DNA of 40,476 bases. Origin: an uncultured Acidimicrobiaceae bacterium (GTDB lineage: Bacteria > Actinomycetota > Acidimicrobiia > Acidimicrobiales > Bog-793). The translations under genes were made by a program, and so were the position numbers. Under the pieces are notes generated by a model, which saw only the letters and a program-made list of their open reading frames with translations, was not told where the DNA came from and did no database searches. The number at the start of each line of letters is the position of its first letter. The first letter of the stretch is position 1. The stretch spans positions 1-40,476 of the forward strand of contig CAIMWD010000005.1 of assembly GCA_903845085.1 (NCBI GenBank), in the 5' to 3' direction. Shown one piece after another: positions 9,580 to 18,506 of this stretch.

Positions 9580-11620
9580 GTGGCAGATTCCTCCGGGCAT
9601 TTCGTCCCGCAATCGATGCAGAGCGACGTCAACGCGGTGAACGCAACCATCGGCCAACTCGGCGACGTGCTCGGATCAATCGGTGCGCTCCTCGTCATCA
9701 TGGCGGCATTGTGGGGGCTGGCGCGACCCAATTCTCGGGGATCTCGCCTTGCGGCACGCCTCGCCTTTGTGCCGCTCGTCGGTGCGCTCATCGCTATGGC
9801 AGCGATGGAACGCGCACTCGTTACCCATGACTTCTCGCTCGCTTTTGTGGCGGCGAATAACTCGCGCGAGACGCCATTGCTCTATTCGATCACTGGGCTC
9901 TGGTCAGCGTTACAGGGTTCCATCTTGCTCTGGGCGACGGTGTTATCTGGATATCTCGCCGCAATGGTTCTGCGTTTTCGCGCTCGGTTTGACGATCGAC
10001 TTTTTGTGGTGGCACTCGTCGTTGCTGGCGTGGTTACTCTTTTTTTTCTTCTACCTTTTGCTCGGCCCAGCCGATCCCTTTGTGCGCGCGGCGCAGGTGG
10101 TCGCTGATGGCACCGGACCAAATCCCCTCCTGCAGGACAATCTGCTCATCGCCTTTCATCCCGTCTTTCTCTATCTCGGTTATGTCGGGTTTACGGTCCC
10201 GTTTGCCTTTGCGATCGCCTCGCTCATCACCGGCCGTATCGGCGAGGGCTGGCTTGTCGCCACGCGTCGGGCGACGATCTTTGCGTGGGGCTGTCTCACG
10301 ATCGGTATCGTCTTGGGCGCGTGGTGGTCCTATCAGTCGCTTGGTTGGGGAGGCGTCTGGGGGTGGGATCCAGTCGAAAATGTCGCTCTCCTGCCTTGGT
10401 TAACCGCTACCGCCTACCTGCACTCTGTGATGGTCCAGGAGCGCCGAGGCCTGCTGCGTATCTGGAACCTCTCGCTGCTCGTCGCCACCTTTGCGCTCAC
10501 GATCCTTGGTACCTTCCTCACTCGATCAGGTGTGGTGGTCTCTGTGCACGCCTTTTCGAATTCAGGACTCGGCCCAACGCTGCTCATCTTCTTTGCAATA
10601 GTCCTACTCGGCAGTATCGCGCTGATCGGTTGGCGGGGCGACCGCCTCTCCTCTGCGGGCTCCATAGACGCTCCGGTATCGCGAGAGGGCGCCTTTCTTC
10701 TCAATAACCTCGCCTTCGCGGCCTTTGCATTCGTGGTCCTTCTTGGAACCGTCGTCCCCGTGCTGGTCGAGGCGATGAATGGCAGTGCGATCTCGATTGG
10801 CCGTCCATTCTTCGATGCCTTTAGCGTCCCGCTTGGCCTCGCGCTCCTGTTATTGATGGCGATCGCTCCCGCATTGCCCTGGCGAAAGGCTGGAGCTGGC
10901 GTCATGCGTCAGCGACTCTGGATCCCTGCCTGGCTCGCGCTGGGGCTGTTGCTGGTATTGGTTGGAGTAGGCGTCCGAGGTATGGTTCCGCTGATTACCT
11001 TCTTTCTTGGAACTTTTGCCGCGAGCGCTGCGCTTCGCCAACTCACCCTTGCGATGGGAGCAGCGCATCGCCATGGTCTTGGATGGTGGCGTGGCGTGGT
11101 GGGTCGCGCGAATGGTGGAATGGTGACCCATCTCGGCATCATTGTGATCGCGGTCGGACTCTGTGCCTCGACCTCCTACGCAACACGCACACTCATCACA
11201 CTTCGCGCGGGAGCTTCGACCGTCGTTGGGGGGCATCGACTCACCTTTAATGGTTGGCAGCGAGTTCACGCGCCATCTGCCGTGGGATATCTCGCCGATA
11301 TCGCGATCTCCGGCGATGGGACCTATCGACCAGGAATTGTGAATTTCAATAATTCACCGACCTCGACGGCGATGCCATCGATCGATTCGACGGTGACGGG
11401 TGATCTCTATCTCGAACTCGCAAGTGGCGCTGGGCCGGGACTGCCAGTGGTACTGGAGGTCATCATGGAACCACTGGTGATGTGGATCTGGGTTGGTGGT
11501 GGGCTCTGTGTCGTGGGTGCTTTACTCTCCATCGTTCCCGGTGCTCGCCGACGTCCGACCGACCCATCGAGTGTTGCCCTACCGGAGCTCCTCAGTATTG
11601 CTGTGGGGGAGGGTCGCTAA
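9580..11620 (+). pseudogene. ccmF: Heme lyase CcmF, split by a +1 frameshift at T8 tract 10040-10047
   Basis: 9580..10107 encodes the N-terminal region (NNSRETPLLYSITGLWSALQGSILLW...); the second frame (ORF 9683..11620) continues FFFFYLLLGPADPFVRAAQVVADGTGPNPLLQDNLLIAFHPVFLYLGYVGFTVPF...WGGVWGWDPVENVALLPWLTATAYLHS. Homology crosses frames at the poly-T. Confidence 0.88.
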
Positions 11621-12171
11621 TGGTGCCCACAGTCACACCGCGCGCGCGAAGGTCGGCTATCGGAGTGGGGCTTATCGCGGTTGCGCTGATTGCATTTCTT
11701 GCGGTACAAACCGGAGCACCGGCCAAGACGCCAACCACCTCTCTTGGCGGCCATCTGGCGCCAGTGATAAGCGGGAATGACCTCGTTGGCGGTCGTCCTG
11801 TCTCGCTTGCGCAGTTTCGCGGTCGCTATGTCCTTGTGGACTTCTTTGCCAGCTGGTGCGCTACCTGTCTTGAGGAGGAGCCAAGTCTTGAGGCCTTTGC
11901 CTTCTCACATCGCTTCGATCGGCGTGTCGCGCTCCTCGGTGTCGACATCGATGACGTACGCGCGAATGCAGCCGCTTTCGTAGGTCACTATGGTGTCACC
12001 TGGCCAACAGTGGTTGATTCAGGCGCTATTGCACAGTCCTACGGTGTCGCCGATCCTCCCGACCTGTTTCTCATCGATCCTTCTGGTCGCGTGCTGAGTG
12101 CGATTACCTCCCAGGTGACGCTTCCTGAGCTCAATTCCTTGATTCGCACCGCGGAGTCAGCGCGGCTATGA
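11620..12171 (+). CDS. ccmG: Thioredoxin-like thiol-disulfide reductase, CcmG/ResA/TlpA type
   Basis: N-terminal TM; DFFASWCATCLEEEPSLEAF (CxxC); TAATG overlap with ccmF stop. Confidence 0.88.
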   Translation: MVPTVTPRARRSAIGVGLIAVALIAFLAVQTGAPAKTPTTSLGGHLAPVISGNDLVGGRPVSLAQFRGRYVLVDFFASWCATCLEEEPSLEAFAFSHRFDRRVALLGVDIDDVRANAAAFVGHYGVTWPTVVDSGAIAQSYGVADPPDLFLIDPSGRVLSAITSQVTLPELNSLIRTAESARL

Positions 12172-12671
12172 GATCGCCACTCGCACCGGTTCGTTCGGCG
12201 ATGTCCTCGCGGACTGCATGGATCGCACTGGCGATCTTCGTCGTCGCGCTAATTGGTATCGGGCAGCGGCACCCCAGTGTCGAGACTCCCGCGGCACGTA
12301 TTACGAACTTGGAGAACATCATCAAGTGTCCCTCCTGTGCGAATGCCTCGCTCTCACAATCAGAGACGGTTGGGGCAAACGACCTCAAACGGACTATCTC
12401 GATCTGGGTGCACCAGGGGCTGACGGACAGCCAAATTGAGGCGCGCATAGTGGGTGAGTACGGAACGGGAGAGCTCTTGTCGCCAACTAACCGTGCGATC
12501 TGGATCGTGCCTGCAGTGGTGGTCTTCCTCGCGCTTGCGTTGGTGCTTCTTGCGCTTTGGCGCCGCCGTGCAGGTACCGAAGCCGAGGCACGCCCCGAGG
12601 ATCTCGCGCTCGTTGCGCAGCTCCTCGCTGAACGGACTTCGGTAGAGGGCGTTCCCGGCGGGACTCCGTGA
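12168..12671 (+). CDS. ccmH: Cytochrome c maturation protein CcmH
   Basis: IIKCPSCANASLSQSETVGANDLKRTI...GEYGTGELLSP: CcmH CxxC domain plus C-terminal TM. Confidence 0.88.
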   Translation: MRSPLAPVRSAMSSRTAWIALAIFVVALIGIGQRHPSVETPAARITNLENIIKCPSCANASLSQSETVGANDLKRTISIWVHQGLTDSQIEARIVGEYGTGELLSPTNRAIWIVPAVVVFLALALVLLALWRRRAGTEAEARPEDLALVAQLLAERTSVEGVPGGTP

Positions 12672-13492
12672 GTGCCAAGGGGGAGGAGCGGTTTGCTCGC
12701 GAGCGACTTCTCGCCGAACGCGACGAGCTCCTCAATGCCGTAAGTGATCTCGATCGCGAGTATGCCGCGGGAGATCTCAGTGAGGAGGACTTCAGCCGCC
12801 TTCGAAATCGTTATGTCGCGCGCACCGTGGCACTCACCGGGCAGCTGCAGCGAGATGCAGATGCTGCCTCAGGCGACACGCGCACGCGGGGCGGTTTTGC
12901 GGGCCTACGCCATCAACTTGGTCGTTCGCGGATGCGCCGGAGGATCTCCGCACTCCTCCTGCTGTGGTTCATCGCCGGTGTCACGCTCTTTGCACTTCAC
13001 ATCGCTGGCGTGCGCCTTCCCGGACAGAGTGCGACAGGATCGATCTCGCTCTCGCAGTCGCTCCTCGTCGAACAGGAGTTAGCGCAGGCTTCCTCTCTTG
13101 CCGGGAGTGGGCAGATATCCGTCGCGATCAGCCTCTACGGCCACATACTCTCGCAGGTCCCACTACAGCACGAGGCACTTACCTATCAGGGATGGTTGAT
13201 CCGACTCTCTGGAATCGATGCCCATCAGCCGACGATCGTGCAGCGTGGCGACGCAGAAATTGCGCACGCGGTGGCGATTGCTCCGGGCTACCCCGATGCG
13301 CGCGGGCTGGGTGGTATCGCTCGTTATGAGGATGAACGAAACGGCGCATTAGCGCTCCGTGATTTTGCGGCGCTGCTGAGTGATCACCCAAGTACCGCGC
13401 TTTTGCAAGCGCTTGCACCACAGGTGAGCACGATCTACCGCGCACTGGGACACTCCGTACCTACGGCGATCGCCGCCGCGTTGCGGGGTTAG
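12668..13492 (+). CDS. CcmI-like TPR-containing membrane protein
   Basis: Overlaps the ccmH stop; coiled coil RERLLAERDELLNAVSDLDREYAAGDLSEEDF, a TM segment, then TPR-like repeats. Confidence 0.7.
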   Translation: MSAKGEERFARERLLAERDELLNAVSDLDREYAAGDLSEEDFSRLRNRYVARTVALTGQLQRDADAASGDTRTRGGFAGLRHQLGRSRMRRRISALLLLWFIAGVTLFALHIAGVRLPGQSATGSISLSQSLLVEQELAQASSLAGSGQISVAISLYGHILSQVPLQHEALTYQGWLIRLSGIDAHQPTIVQRGDAEIAHAVAIAPGYPDARGLGGIARYEDERNGALALRDFAALLSDHPSTALLQALAPQVSTIYRALGHSVPTAIAAALRG

Positions 13493-13526
13493 TTCTTCCA
13501 TTTGATCAACAACGAACCGTGAGGGG

Positions 13527-14303
13527 TCAGCTCGCCGAGATGCTCTCGCAGCTCTCATCACCATGTGCACGCGAGCGAAGTTGTACGGGTACGCCCTCGC
13601 CACACAGTCCTTCCATCAGACCCTGCACCATGCCGCGGTCGACCGCACAGAGAACCGGGTGTTCTGAGGCCACCTCGCCAAAGGGACAGTGGTCGCGAAT
13701 AATGCTCATCGAGGCCGCACGCTGCTCCGCGTGGGCGGCGAATCCATGTGCGGTAAGCGCGTCGGCGACTGCAAGCATCGCCGTCCGGCTGGAGCGCTGA
13801 GAGTCACCGGGCGACATCTGTGTGGCCAGCATGCGTCCGTACTCCTCGCCGACCTCCTGCGCCATCTTCTCCGCGACCCCTGGTTCGAGCAGCGAGAGAG
13901 CACGAACCAACAGCGTGATCATCAACTCGTCAGGACGTGGTGGAATTTCCAGAGTGGTCGCGCGGGTGGAGCGCCGATAGCGCTTTGAGGGGCGTCCCGC
14001 TCCGGTGGGCGAGTGGTCAAGGTGCACCTCGAGATAGCCACCGGCAGCAAGTTTGTCGAGGTGGTGACGGGCGACGTTGGGATGAAGCGCAAATCGCTTT
14101 GCGATCTCTGCGGCGGTGACGCCCTCGCCATCGCGGGCGAAGAGATAGATCTGGCGTCGAGTGTTGTCACCAAAGGCGGAAGTTACCGCGGCGACAGCTG
14201 CGGAAAAGGTCTCGTCATTCTCCGCATCGCGCTGCGGGAGCGGCAGGGGTGATCGAGGAGGGGTCGCCAACGCACTTCCTTCATCGTTCTCTGGTATCGA
14301 CAC
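13527..14303 (-). CDS. HTH transcriptional regulator, SufR-like with predicted Fe-S-binding cysteines
   Basis: Winged-helix DNTRRQIYLFARDGEGVTAAEIAKRFALHPNVARHHLDKLAAGGYLEV; C-terminal cysteines DHCPFGEVASEHPVLCAVDRGMVQGLMEGLCGEG...GDESCES. Confidence 0.8.
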   Translation of the reverse strand: MSIPENDEGSALATPPRSPLPLPQRDAENDETFSAAVAAVTSAFGDNTRRQIYLFARDGEGVTAAEIAKRFALHPNVARHHLDKLAAGGYLEVHLDHSPTGAGRPSKRYRRSTRATTLEIPPRPDELMITLLVRALSLLEPGVAEKMAQEVGEEYGRMLATQMSPGDSQRSSRTAMLAVADALTAHGFAAHAEQRAASMSIIRDHCPFGEVASEHPVLCAVDRGMVQGLMEGLCGEGVPVQLRSRAHGDESCESISAS

Positions 14304-14321
14304 CGCGCTCTCGCGGTGTCG
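14298..14321. promoter_or_regulatory. Inverted repeat CGACACCGCG-CTCT-CGCGGTGTCG overlapping the regulator start codon; candidate operator
   Basis: Perfect 10-bp arms with 4-bp spacer, spanning the GTG start at 14301-14303 (- strand). Confidence 0.5.
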
Positions 14322-14430
14322 GTCGCACGGATGGTCCGTAGCGCTATACAGCCGCTATCGTAGCGGTGCGTACTGCGAACAAGGTGCAGGTAGCAGGGTT
14401 ACCTTGCGCGGATGGAGCTGAACTTTTTTT

Positions 14431-15573
14431 ATGAAACGATCGGTTGATCAAGCGCTATTTGCTGCGCTCAATGAGGTTGTTGACCCAGTTCTTTTCCACA
14501 GCCTCCGTACGCTCGGCACACTTCGCGAGACGAAACTGCGACGGGGCGTGGCCGAAGTGCATATCGGGGTGCCGGGACCGGACTATCCCGCAGAGTCGGA
14601 GCTGCGCCGCCGCCTTCTTGCCGCAAGCGGGGAGGAGGTGAGCGAGATCGTGCTCAACCTTGTTGATCTCACCGAGGATGAGCGGTCCGCGCTTGGCGCC
14701 AAGCTCGCGGAGAGCACCCCCATGACAGCCCCCTCTGCTGCAGGTCGTGACCACGGACCTACTACCGAGCGGCCCAACCCGTTCGCCGACCGATCCTCCG
14801 CTACACGCGTGCTCGCGATATCTTCGGGTAAGGGCGGGGTCGGAAAGTCATCGATCACGGTGAATTTGGCGGTTGCGCTTGCTCAGGCGGGCCATAGCGT
14901 GGGCATCCTTGACGCCGATATCTATGGCTTCTCGGTTCCCGGAATGCTCGGTGTGCGGTATCTGCCGATCGTATTGGGCACAACGATTATCCCTCCGGTC
15001 GCCCAGGGCGTGCGCTGTATCTCGATTGGGTTCTTTGTTGACGAGGAGCAGGCGATCGCCTGGCGGGGACCAATGCTGCACCGCGCAATTGAGCAGTTTT
15101 TGGTTGATGTGCATTGGGGCGCACCCGAGTTTCTCCTCATCGATATGCCTCCCGGCACGGGCGACATTGCACTCTCTGTGGTGCAACAGCTACCCCGTTC
15201 AGAGATCTATGTCGTGACGACACCGCAAGATTCGGCAGAGCGCGTGGCAAAGCGCATGGGCTCACTCGCGAAGCAGATGAAGATTCCGGTACGTGGAGTG
15301 ATCGAGAACATGTCCTACTTAGAGACCCCCGATGGGAGTCGACTTACCCCCTTTGGTGAGGGTGGAGGTCAACGCCTTGCGAACGCACTCGGAACGGAAC
15401 TCCTCGCGACTATCCCACTGGTGGAGCAGCTTCGTATCGGCTCCGATGAGGGTGCCCCGATAGTCGCTAGTGACCCCGAGGGAGCGACCGCGCTGATATT
15501 TGCCGCGCTCGCTCATCGCATCGCTGGACTTGCACCGACGCGCATCTTCCGAAAGGAACTTACCCTCTCCTAG
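14431..15573 (+). CDS. mrp: Mrp/ApbC/NBP35-family Fe-S cluster carrier P-loop ATPase
   Basis: N-terminal MIP18-like domain, ISSGKGGVGKSSITVNLAVALAQ, DADIYGFSVPGMLG, LLIDMPPGTGDIALSV. Confidence 0.93.
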   Translation: MKRSVDQALFAALNEVVDPVLFHSLRTLGTLRETKLRRGVAEVHIGVPGPDYPAESELRRRLLAASGEEVSEIVLNLVDLTEDERSALGAKLAESTPMTAPSAAGRDHGPTTERPNPFADRSSATRVLAISSGKGGVGKSSITVNLAVALAQAGHSVGILDADIYGFSVPGMLGVRYLPIVLGTTIIPPVAQGVRCISIGFFVDEEQAIAWRGPMLHRAIEQFLVDVHWGAPEFLLIDMPPGTGDIALSVVQQLPRSEIYVVTTPQDSAERVAKRMGSLAKQMKIPVRGVIENMSYLETPDGSRLTPFGEGGGQRLANALGTELLATIPLVEQLRIGSDEGAPIVASDPEGATALIFAALAHRIAGLAPTRIFRKELTLS

Positions 15574-15646
15574 TGTGGAGATTTCACCACACGGATGAGC
15601 GATACAGCGCACCCGTAGCATTGGGTCGAAGGTAATGGAGGCGTAG

Positions 15647-16819
15647 ATGACCCACGAGCCGCGAGTCGAATTGGATGGCGAGACGGCCACCCGTGCAGCG
15701 CTCTGGGCCTCGACGATGCAGGGCCACCAGGAGGAGGGCGTCGTCTTTGCCCACCGTGAGCCAGGTGTCGCGATCGGCGAGAACAGGGTGCTCGATCGCC
15801 TCTCGCGCGAGGAGGAGGAGGCGCAGTCGCTGGTCTCTGGAGCGACACTCTCCCGTGGAGCTGGCGAGCGCCGAATCGCGGAAGAGCCCGATCCCTTTCG
15901 CACCTGCTTTGAGCGCGATCGCGATCGAATTTTGCACTCAAACTCGTTCCGGAGACTTGCCGGTAAGACCCAGGTATTCATCTTCCCCGATGACCATCAG
16001 AGGACTCGCCTCACGCACGCCCTGGAGGTTGCGCAGGTGGCTACGGCGATCGCACGCGCTCTACGTCTCAACGTGGCACTCACCGAGGCGATCGCGCTCG
16101 CGCATGACTGTGGGCATGGACCCGGAGGCCATCCCAGCGAGGACGCCTTCGCCCCCTATCTTGAGGGTGGATACGACCACGCGGTATGGGGTGCGGAGGT
16201 CACCCTCGCCCCACTTAACCTCACCCGCGAGGTCACCGACGGTATCTGCAACCACTCCTGGTCGCGTCCGCGTCCCTGTACCCCTGAGGGCGAGGTGGTC
16301 TCCTGGGCCGATCGAGCGGCATATTGTGCCCATGACCTTGAGGATGCGATCGCTGCAGGCATCGTCTCAACCGAAGAGCTTCCCCGTGTCGTAATCGATC
16401 GGTGTGGTGTCCGTCGTGATGCACAGCTCAATGTCTTCGTCCGCGATCTCGTACTGACCTCGGCGACTACCGGACAGATATCGATGAGCTCAGAGATCGC
16501 AGAGGCGCTCGCTGCACTGCGAACCTTCAACTATGAGCGCATCTATGCACGTGATGACTCCGTCGCTCAGGGTCAACGGGTGATCAAGATGCTGCGTGCA
16601 TTGGTAGATCATTACAGCCTCCATCCCATTGCGACCGGCGAGCAACGCCCACTTGCCGGAGAGCAGGAGGCGATTATGCAGGCGATCAACTACGTGGGCG
16701 GGATGACCGATCGTTACGCCTGTGCACAGGCGGTCGAGCTCTTCGATTGGCCCGAGGAGGAGCTACCGCGTGGTCTTGACCTTGCGATTCACTATCAGAG
16801 TCCACCCCGATCGCGATAA
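15647..16819 (+). CDS. dGTP triphosphohydrolase-like HD-domain protein
   Basis: ILHSNSFRRLAGKTQVF, RLTHALEVAQVATAIARAL, LAHDCGHGPGGHPSEDAF (HD motifs); start codon uncertain. Confidence 0.88.
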   Translation: MTHEPRVELDGETATRAALWASTMQGHQEEGVVFAHREPGVAIGENRVLDRLSREEEEAQSLVSGATLSRGAGERRIAEEPDPFRTCFERDRDRILHSNSFRRLAGKTQVFIFPDDHQRTRLTHALEVAQVATAIARALRLNVALTEAIALAHDCGHGPGGHPSEDAFAPYLEGGYDHAVWGAEVTLAPLNLTREVTDGICNHSWSRPRPCTPEGEVVSWADRAAYCAHDLEDAIAAGIVSTEELPRVVIDRCGVRRDAQLNVFVRDLVLTSATTGQISMSSEIAEALAALRTFNYERIYARDDSVAQGQRVIKMLRALVDHYSLHPIATGEQRPLAGEQEAIMQAINYVGGMTDRYACAQAVELFDWPEEELPRGLDLAIHYQSPPRSR

Positions 16820-17847
16820 TTGATCAAAAACTCGCGGGAGACAGTCGCGACGAGATCGAGTGTCGCATGGAGAGCCAGATCACTCCCGAAACGCTCAGCG
16901 AGTGAGTAGAGCCGTGCATTCGGGTACTTCGCGTGGTCAAGTGAGCGATCGGCCGTACCGACCAGCACCGCAGTCGGGCGTGTGCCAGCTCTAGCGAGAA
17001 GCTCTCCAACAACCTTCCCCTCGAGTGAGGTGGCGTCAAAACGTCCCTCTCCGGTGATGACGAGGTCACAGGAGTCGATCGCTCTATCGAGTCCCAGTCG
17101 ATCGGCGACGAGGGCAACACCCGAGACCAGCTCGCCACCGACGAGTTTGAGTGCTCCGGCAAGCCCCCCTGCTGCCCCGCTCCGGGGTACCGAGGCGAGA
17201 TCGATCCCGAAATCGTGGTGGATCTGAATCTGCAGAGCGATCAGTCGTTGCTGAAGTTGACGCACCATCTCTGGATCTGCCCCCTTCTGAGGCGAGAAGA
17301 CGGCTGCGGCATCGATATAGGTCGTGGTCACATCGCAGGCGACCAGTATCGGGACTCTGTGGTCATCAAGTGCCGTGCCGATCGCTGCAAGCGCTCCCAT
17401 ACCGCCGTCGGTGGTGGCCGACCCTCCGCAACCAATGATGATCTCGGTGGCGCCCCTCTCGAGCGCCGCGATGATGAGCTCGCCAGTCCCGTAGGTCGTC
17501 GCCGACCACGGGTCATTGGTAACCCCCGGTTCGAGAGCGCGCATCCCCGAGGCACGCGCCATCTCAATAACGCCAGTGCGGCGGTCACCATCGGCGATCA
17601 GGCGCCACTCCGCCATGACGGGATCTCCGAGCGGCCCGGTCACGATCGAATGCTGGGGCGCTCCGCCGAGGGCCTCGAGGAGCCCCTCTCCACCATCGGC
17701 GATCGCGATCTCCGTGGTTGTCATCCCGAGTTCGCCGGCAACGCTCGCCATCGCAGCACAGAGTTCGCTCGCGGATGCGGTGCCTCGGAACTTATCCGGC
17801 GCGAGGAGGATCTTGGGTGGGGAGGGCGATGAGATGGGGGGCATCAC
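16795..17847 (-). CDS. Glycerate kinase
   Basis: ILLAPDKFRGTASASELCAAMA, IADGGEGLLEAL, GCGGSATTDGGMGAL, LVITGEGRFDATSLEGKVVGEL; GarK/GlxK type. Start 17847 (GTG) or 17844 (ATG). Confidence 0.93.
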   Translation of the reverse strand: MMPPISSPSPPKILLAPDKFRGTASASELCAAMASVAGELGMTTTEIAIADGGEGLLEALGGAPQHSIVTGPLGDPVMAEWRLIADGDRRTGVIEMARASGMRALEPGVTNDPWSATTYGTGELIIAALERGATEIIIGCGGSATTDGGMGALAAIGTALDDHRVPILVACDVTTTYIDAAAVFSPQKGADPEMVRQLQQRLIALQIQIHHDFGIDLASVPRSGAAGGLAGALKLVGGELVSGVALVADRLGLDRAIDSCDLVITGEGRFDATSLEGKVVGELLARAGTRPTAVLVGTADRSLDHAKYPNARLYSLAERFGSDLALHATLDLVATVSREFLINYRDRGGL

Positions 17848-17850
17848 CTC

Positions 17851-17857
17851 TAAGCTA
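17851..17857. promoter_or_regulatory. Candidate overlapping divergent -10 elements TAAGCT (+) / TAGCTT (-)
   Basis: TAAGCTA reads TANNNT on both strands in the glycerate kinase/peroxiredoxin divergent gap. Confidence 0.35.
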
Positions 17858-17928
17858 TGTCGATCATCGTCGCGGGTATCTCCGGTGGTGACCTCCCCCT
17901 TAATCGTGCAGCATGGAAGGATTCAGAG

Positions 17929-18411
17929 ATGGCGATCAGCATCGGCGACCAGATTCCCGAGGTAGCTCTCGGACAGATGACCTCCGAGGGACCAAAGAGC
18001 GTGGGTTCGCGTGAGGTTCTCGGCTCTGGCAAGGTTGTACTTTTTGGCGTCCCCGGCGCATTCACGCCAACCTGTTCGGACTACCACCTACCAGGTTTTG
18101 TTATCCGTGAAGAGGAACTGGCCGCCAAGGGCGTAGACACAGTGGCCTGTATCAGCGTGAACGACGCCTTTGTGATGGGTGCTTGGGGAGAGCAGCAAAA
18201 TACCGGCGACGCGGTACTCATGCTCGCGGATGGCAACGCTGAGTTCGCTCAGGCCATAGGCCTCGTACTCGACGGCACCGGATTCGGCATGGGCATCCGC
18301 TCGCAGCGCTATGCGATGATCTTGGATGACGGTGTCGTCACCCACCTCGCCGTTGAGCCTGGACCAGGTCTAGAGGTCAGCTCCGCTGACGCCGTTCTCG
18401 CTGCGCTGTAG
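17929..18411 (+). CDS. Peroxiredoxin (Prx5-like, PGAFTPTC type)
   Basis: [23 protein letters not shown] 17929 is in frame within ORF 17857..18411. Confidence 0.92.
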   Translation: MAISIGDQIPEVALGQMTSEGPKSVGSREVLGSGKVVLFGVPGAFTPTCSDYHLPGFVIREEELAAKGVDTVACISVNDAFVMGAWGEQQNTGDAVLMLADGNAEFAQAIGLVLDGTGFGMGIRSQRYAMILDDGVVTHLAVEPGPGLEVSSADAVLAAL

Positions 18412-18506
18412 CTCTCTCACTCCATCTCACTTGGTCAGATCTCTCCTCGTTCCTACCTGGGGTAGGGGTGAGGGGGATCGGCGGGGGAAGGGTAGAATCG
18501 TTGCCC

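Noticed and set aside
9683-10030. N-terminal ~115 codons of ORF 9683..11620 as a genuine CcmF N-terminus
   Set aside because: Arginine/serine-rich out-of-frame translation; the real CcmF N-terminus is in the 9580 frame.
15573-15592. GTGTGG-N8-CCACAC after mrp as a terminator
   Set aside because: Only a 6-bp stem, no U-tract; could be chance.
14854-15981. Antisense ORFs such as 15319..15981 (-) and 15584..15937 (-)
   Set aside because: They overlap well-supported mrp and dGTPase-like genes and have shadow-ORF composition.
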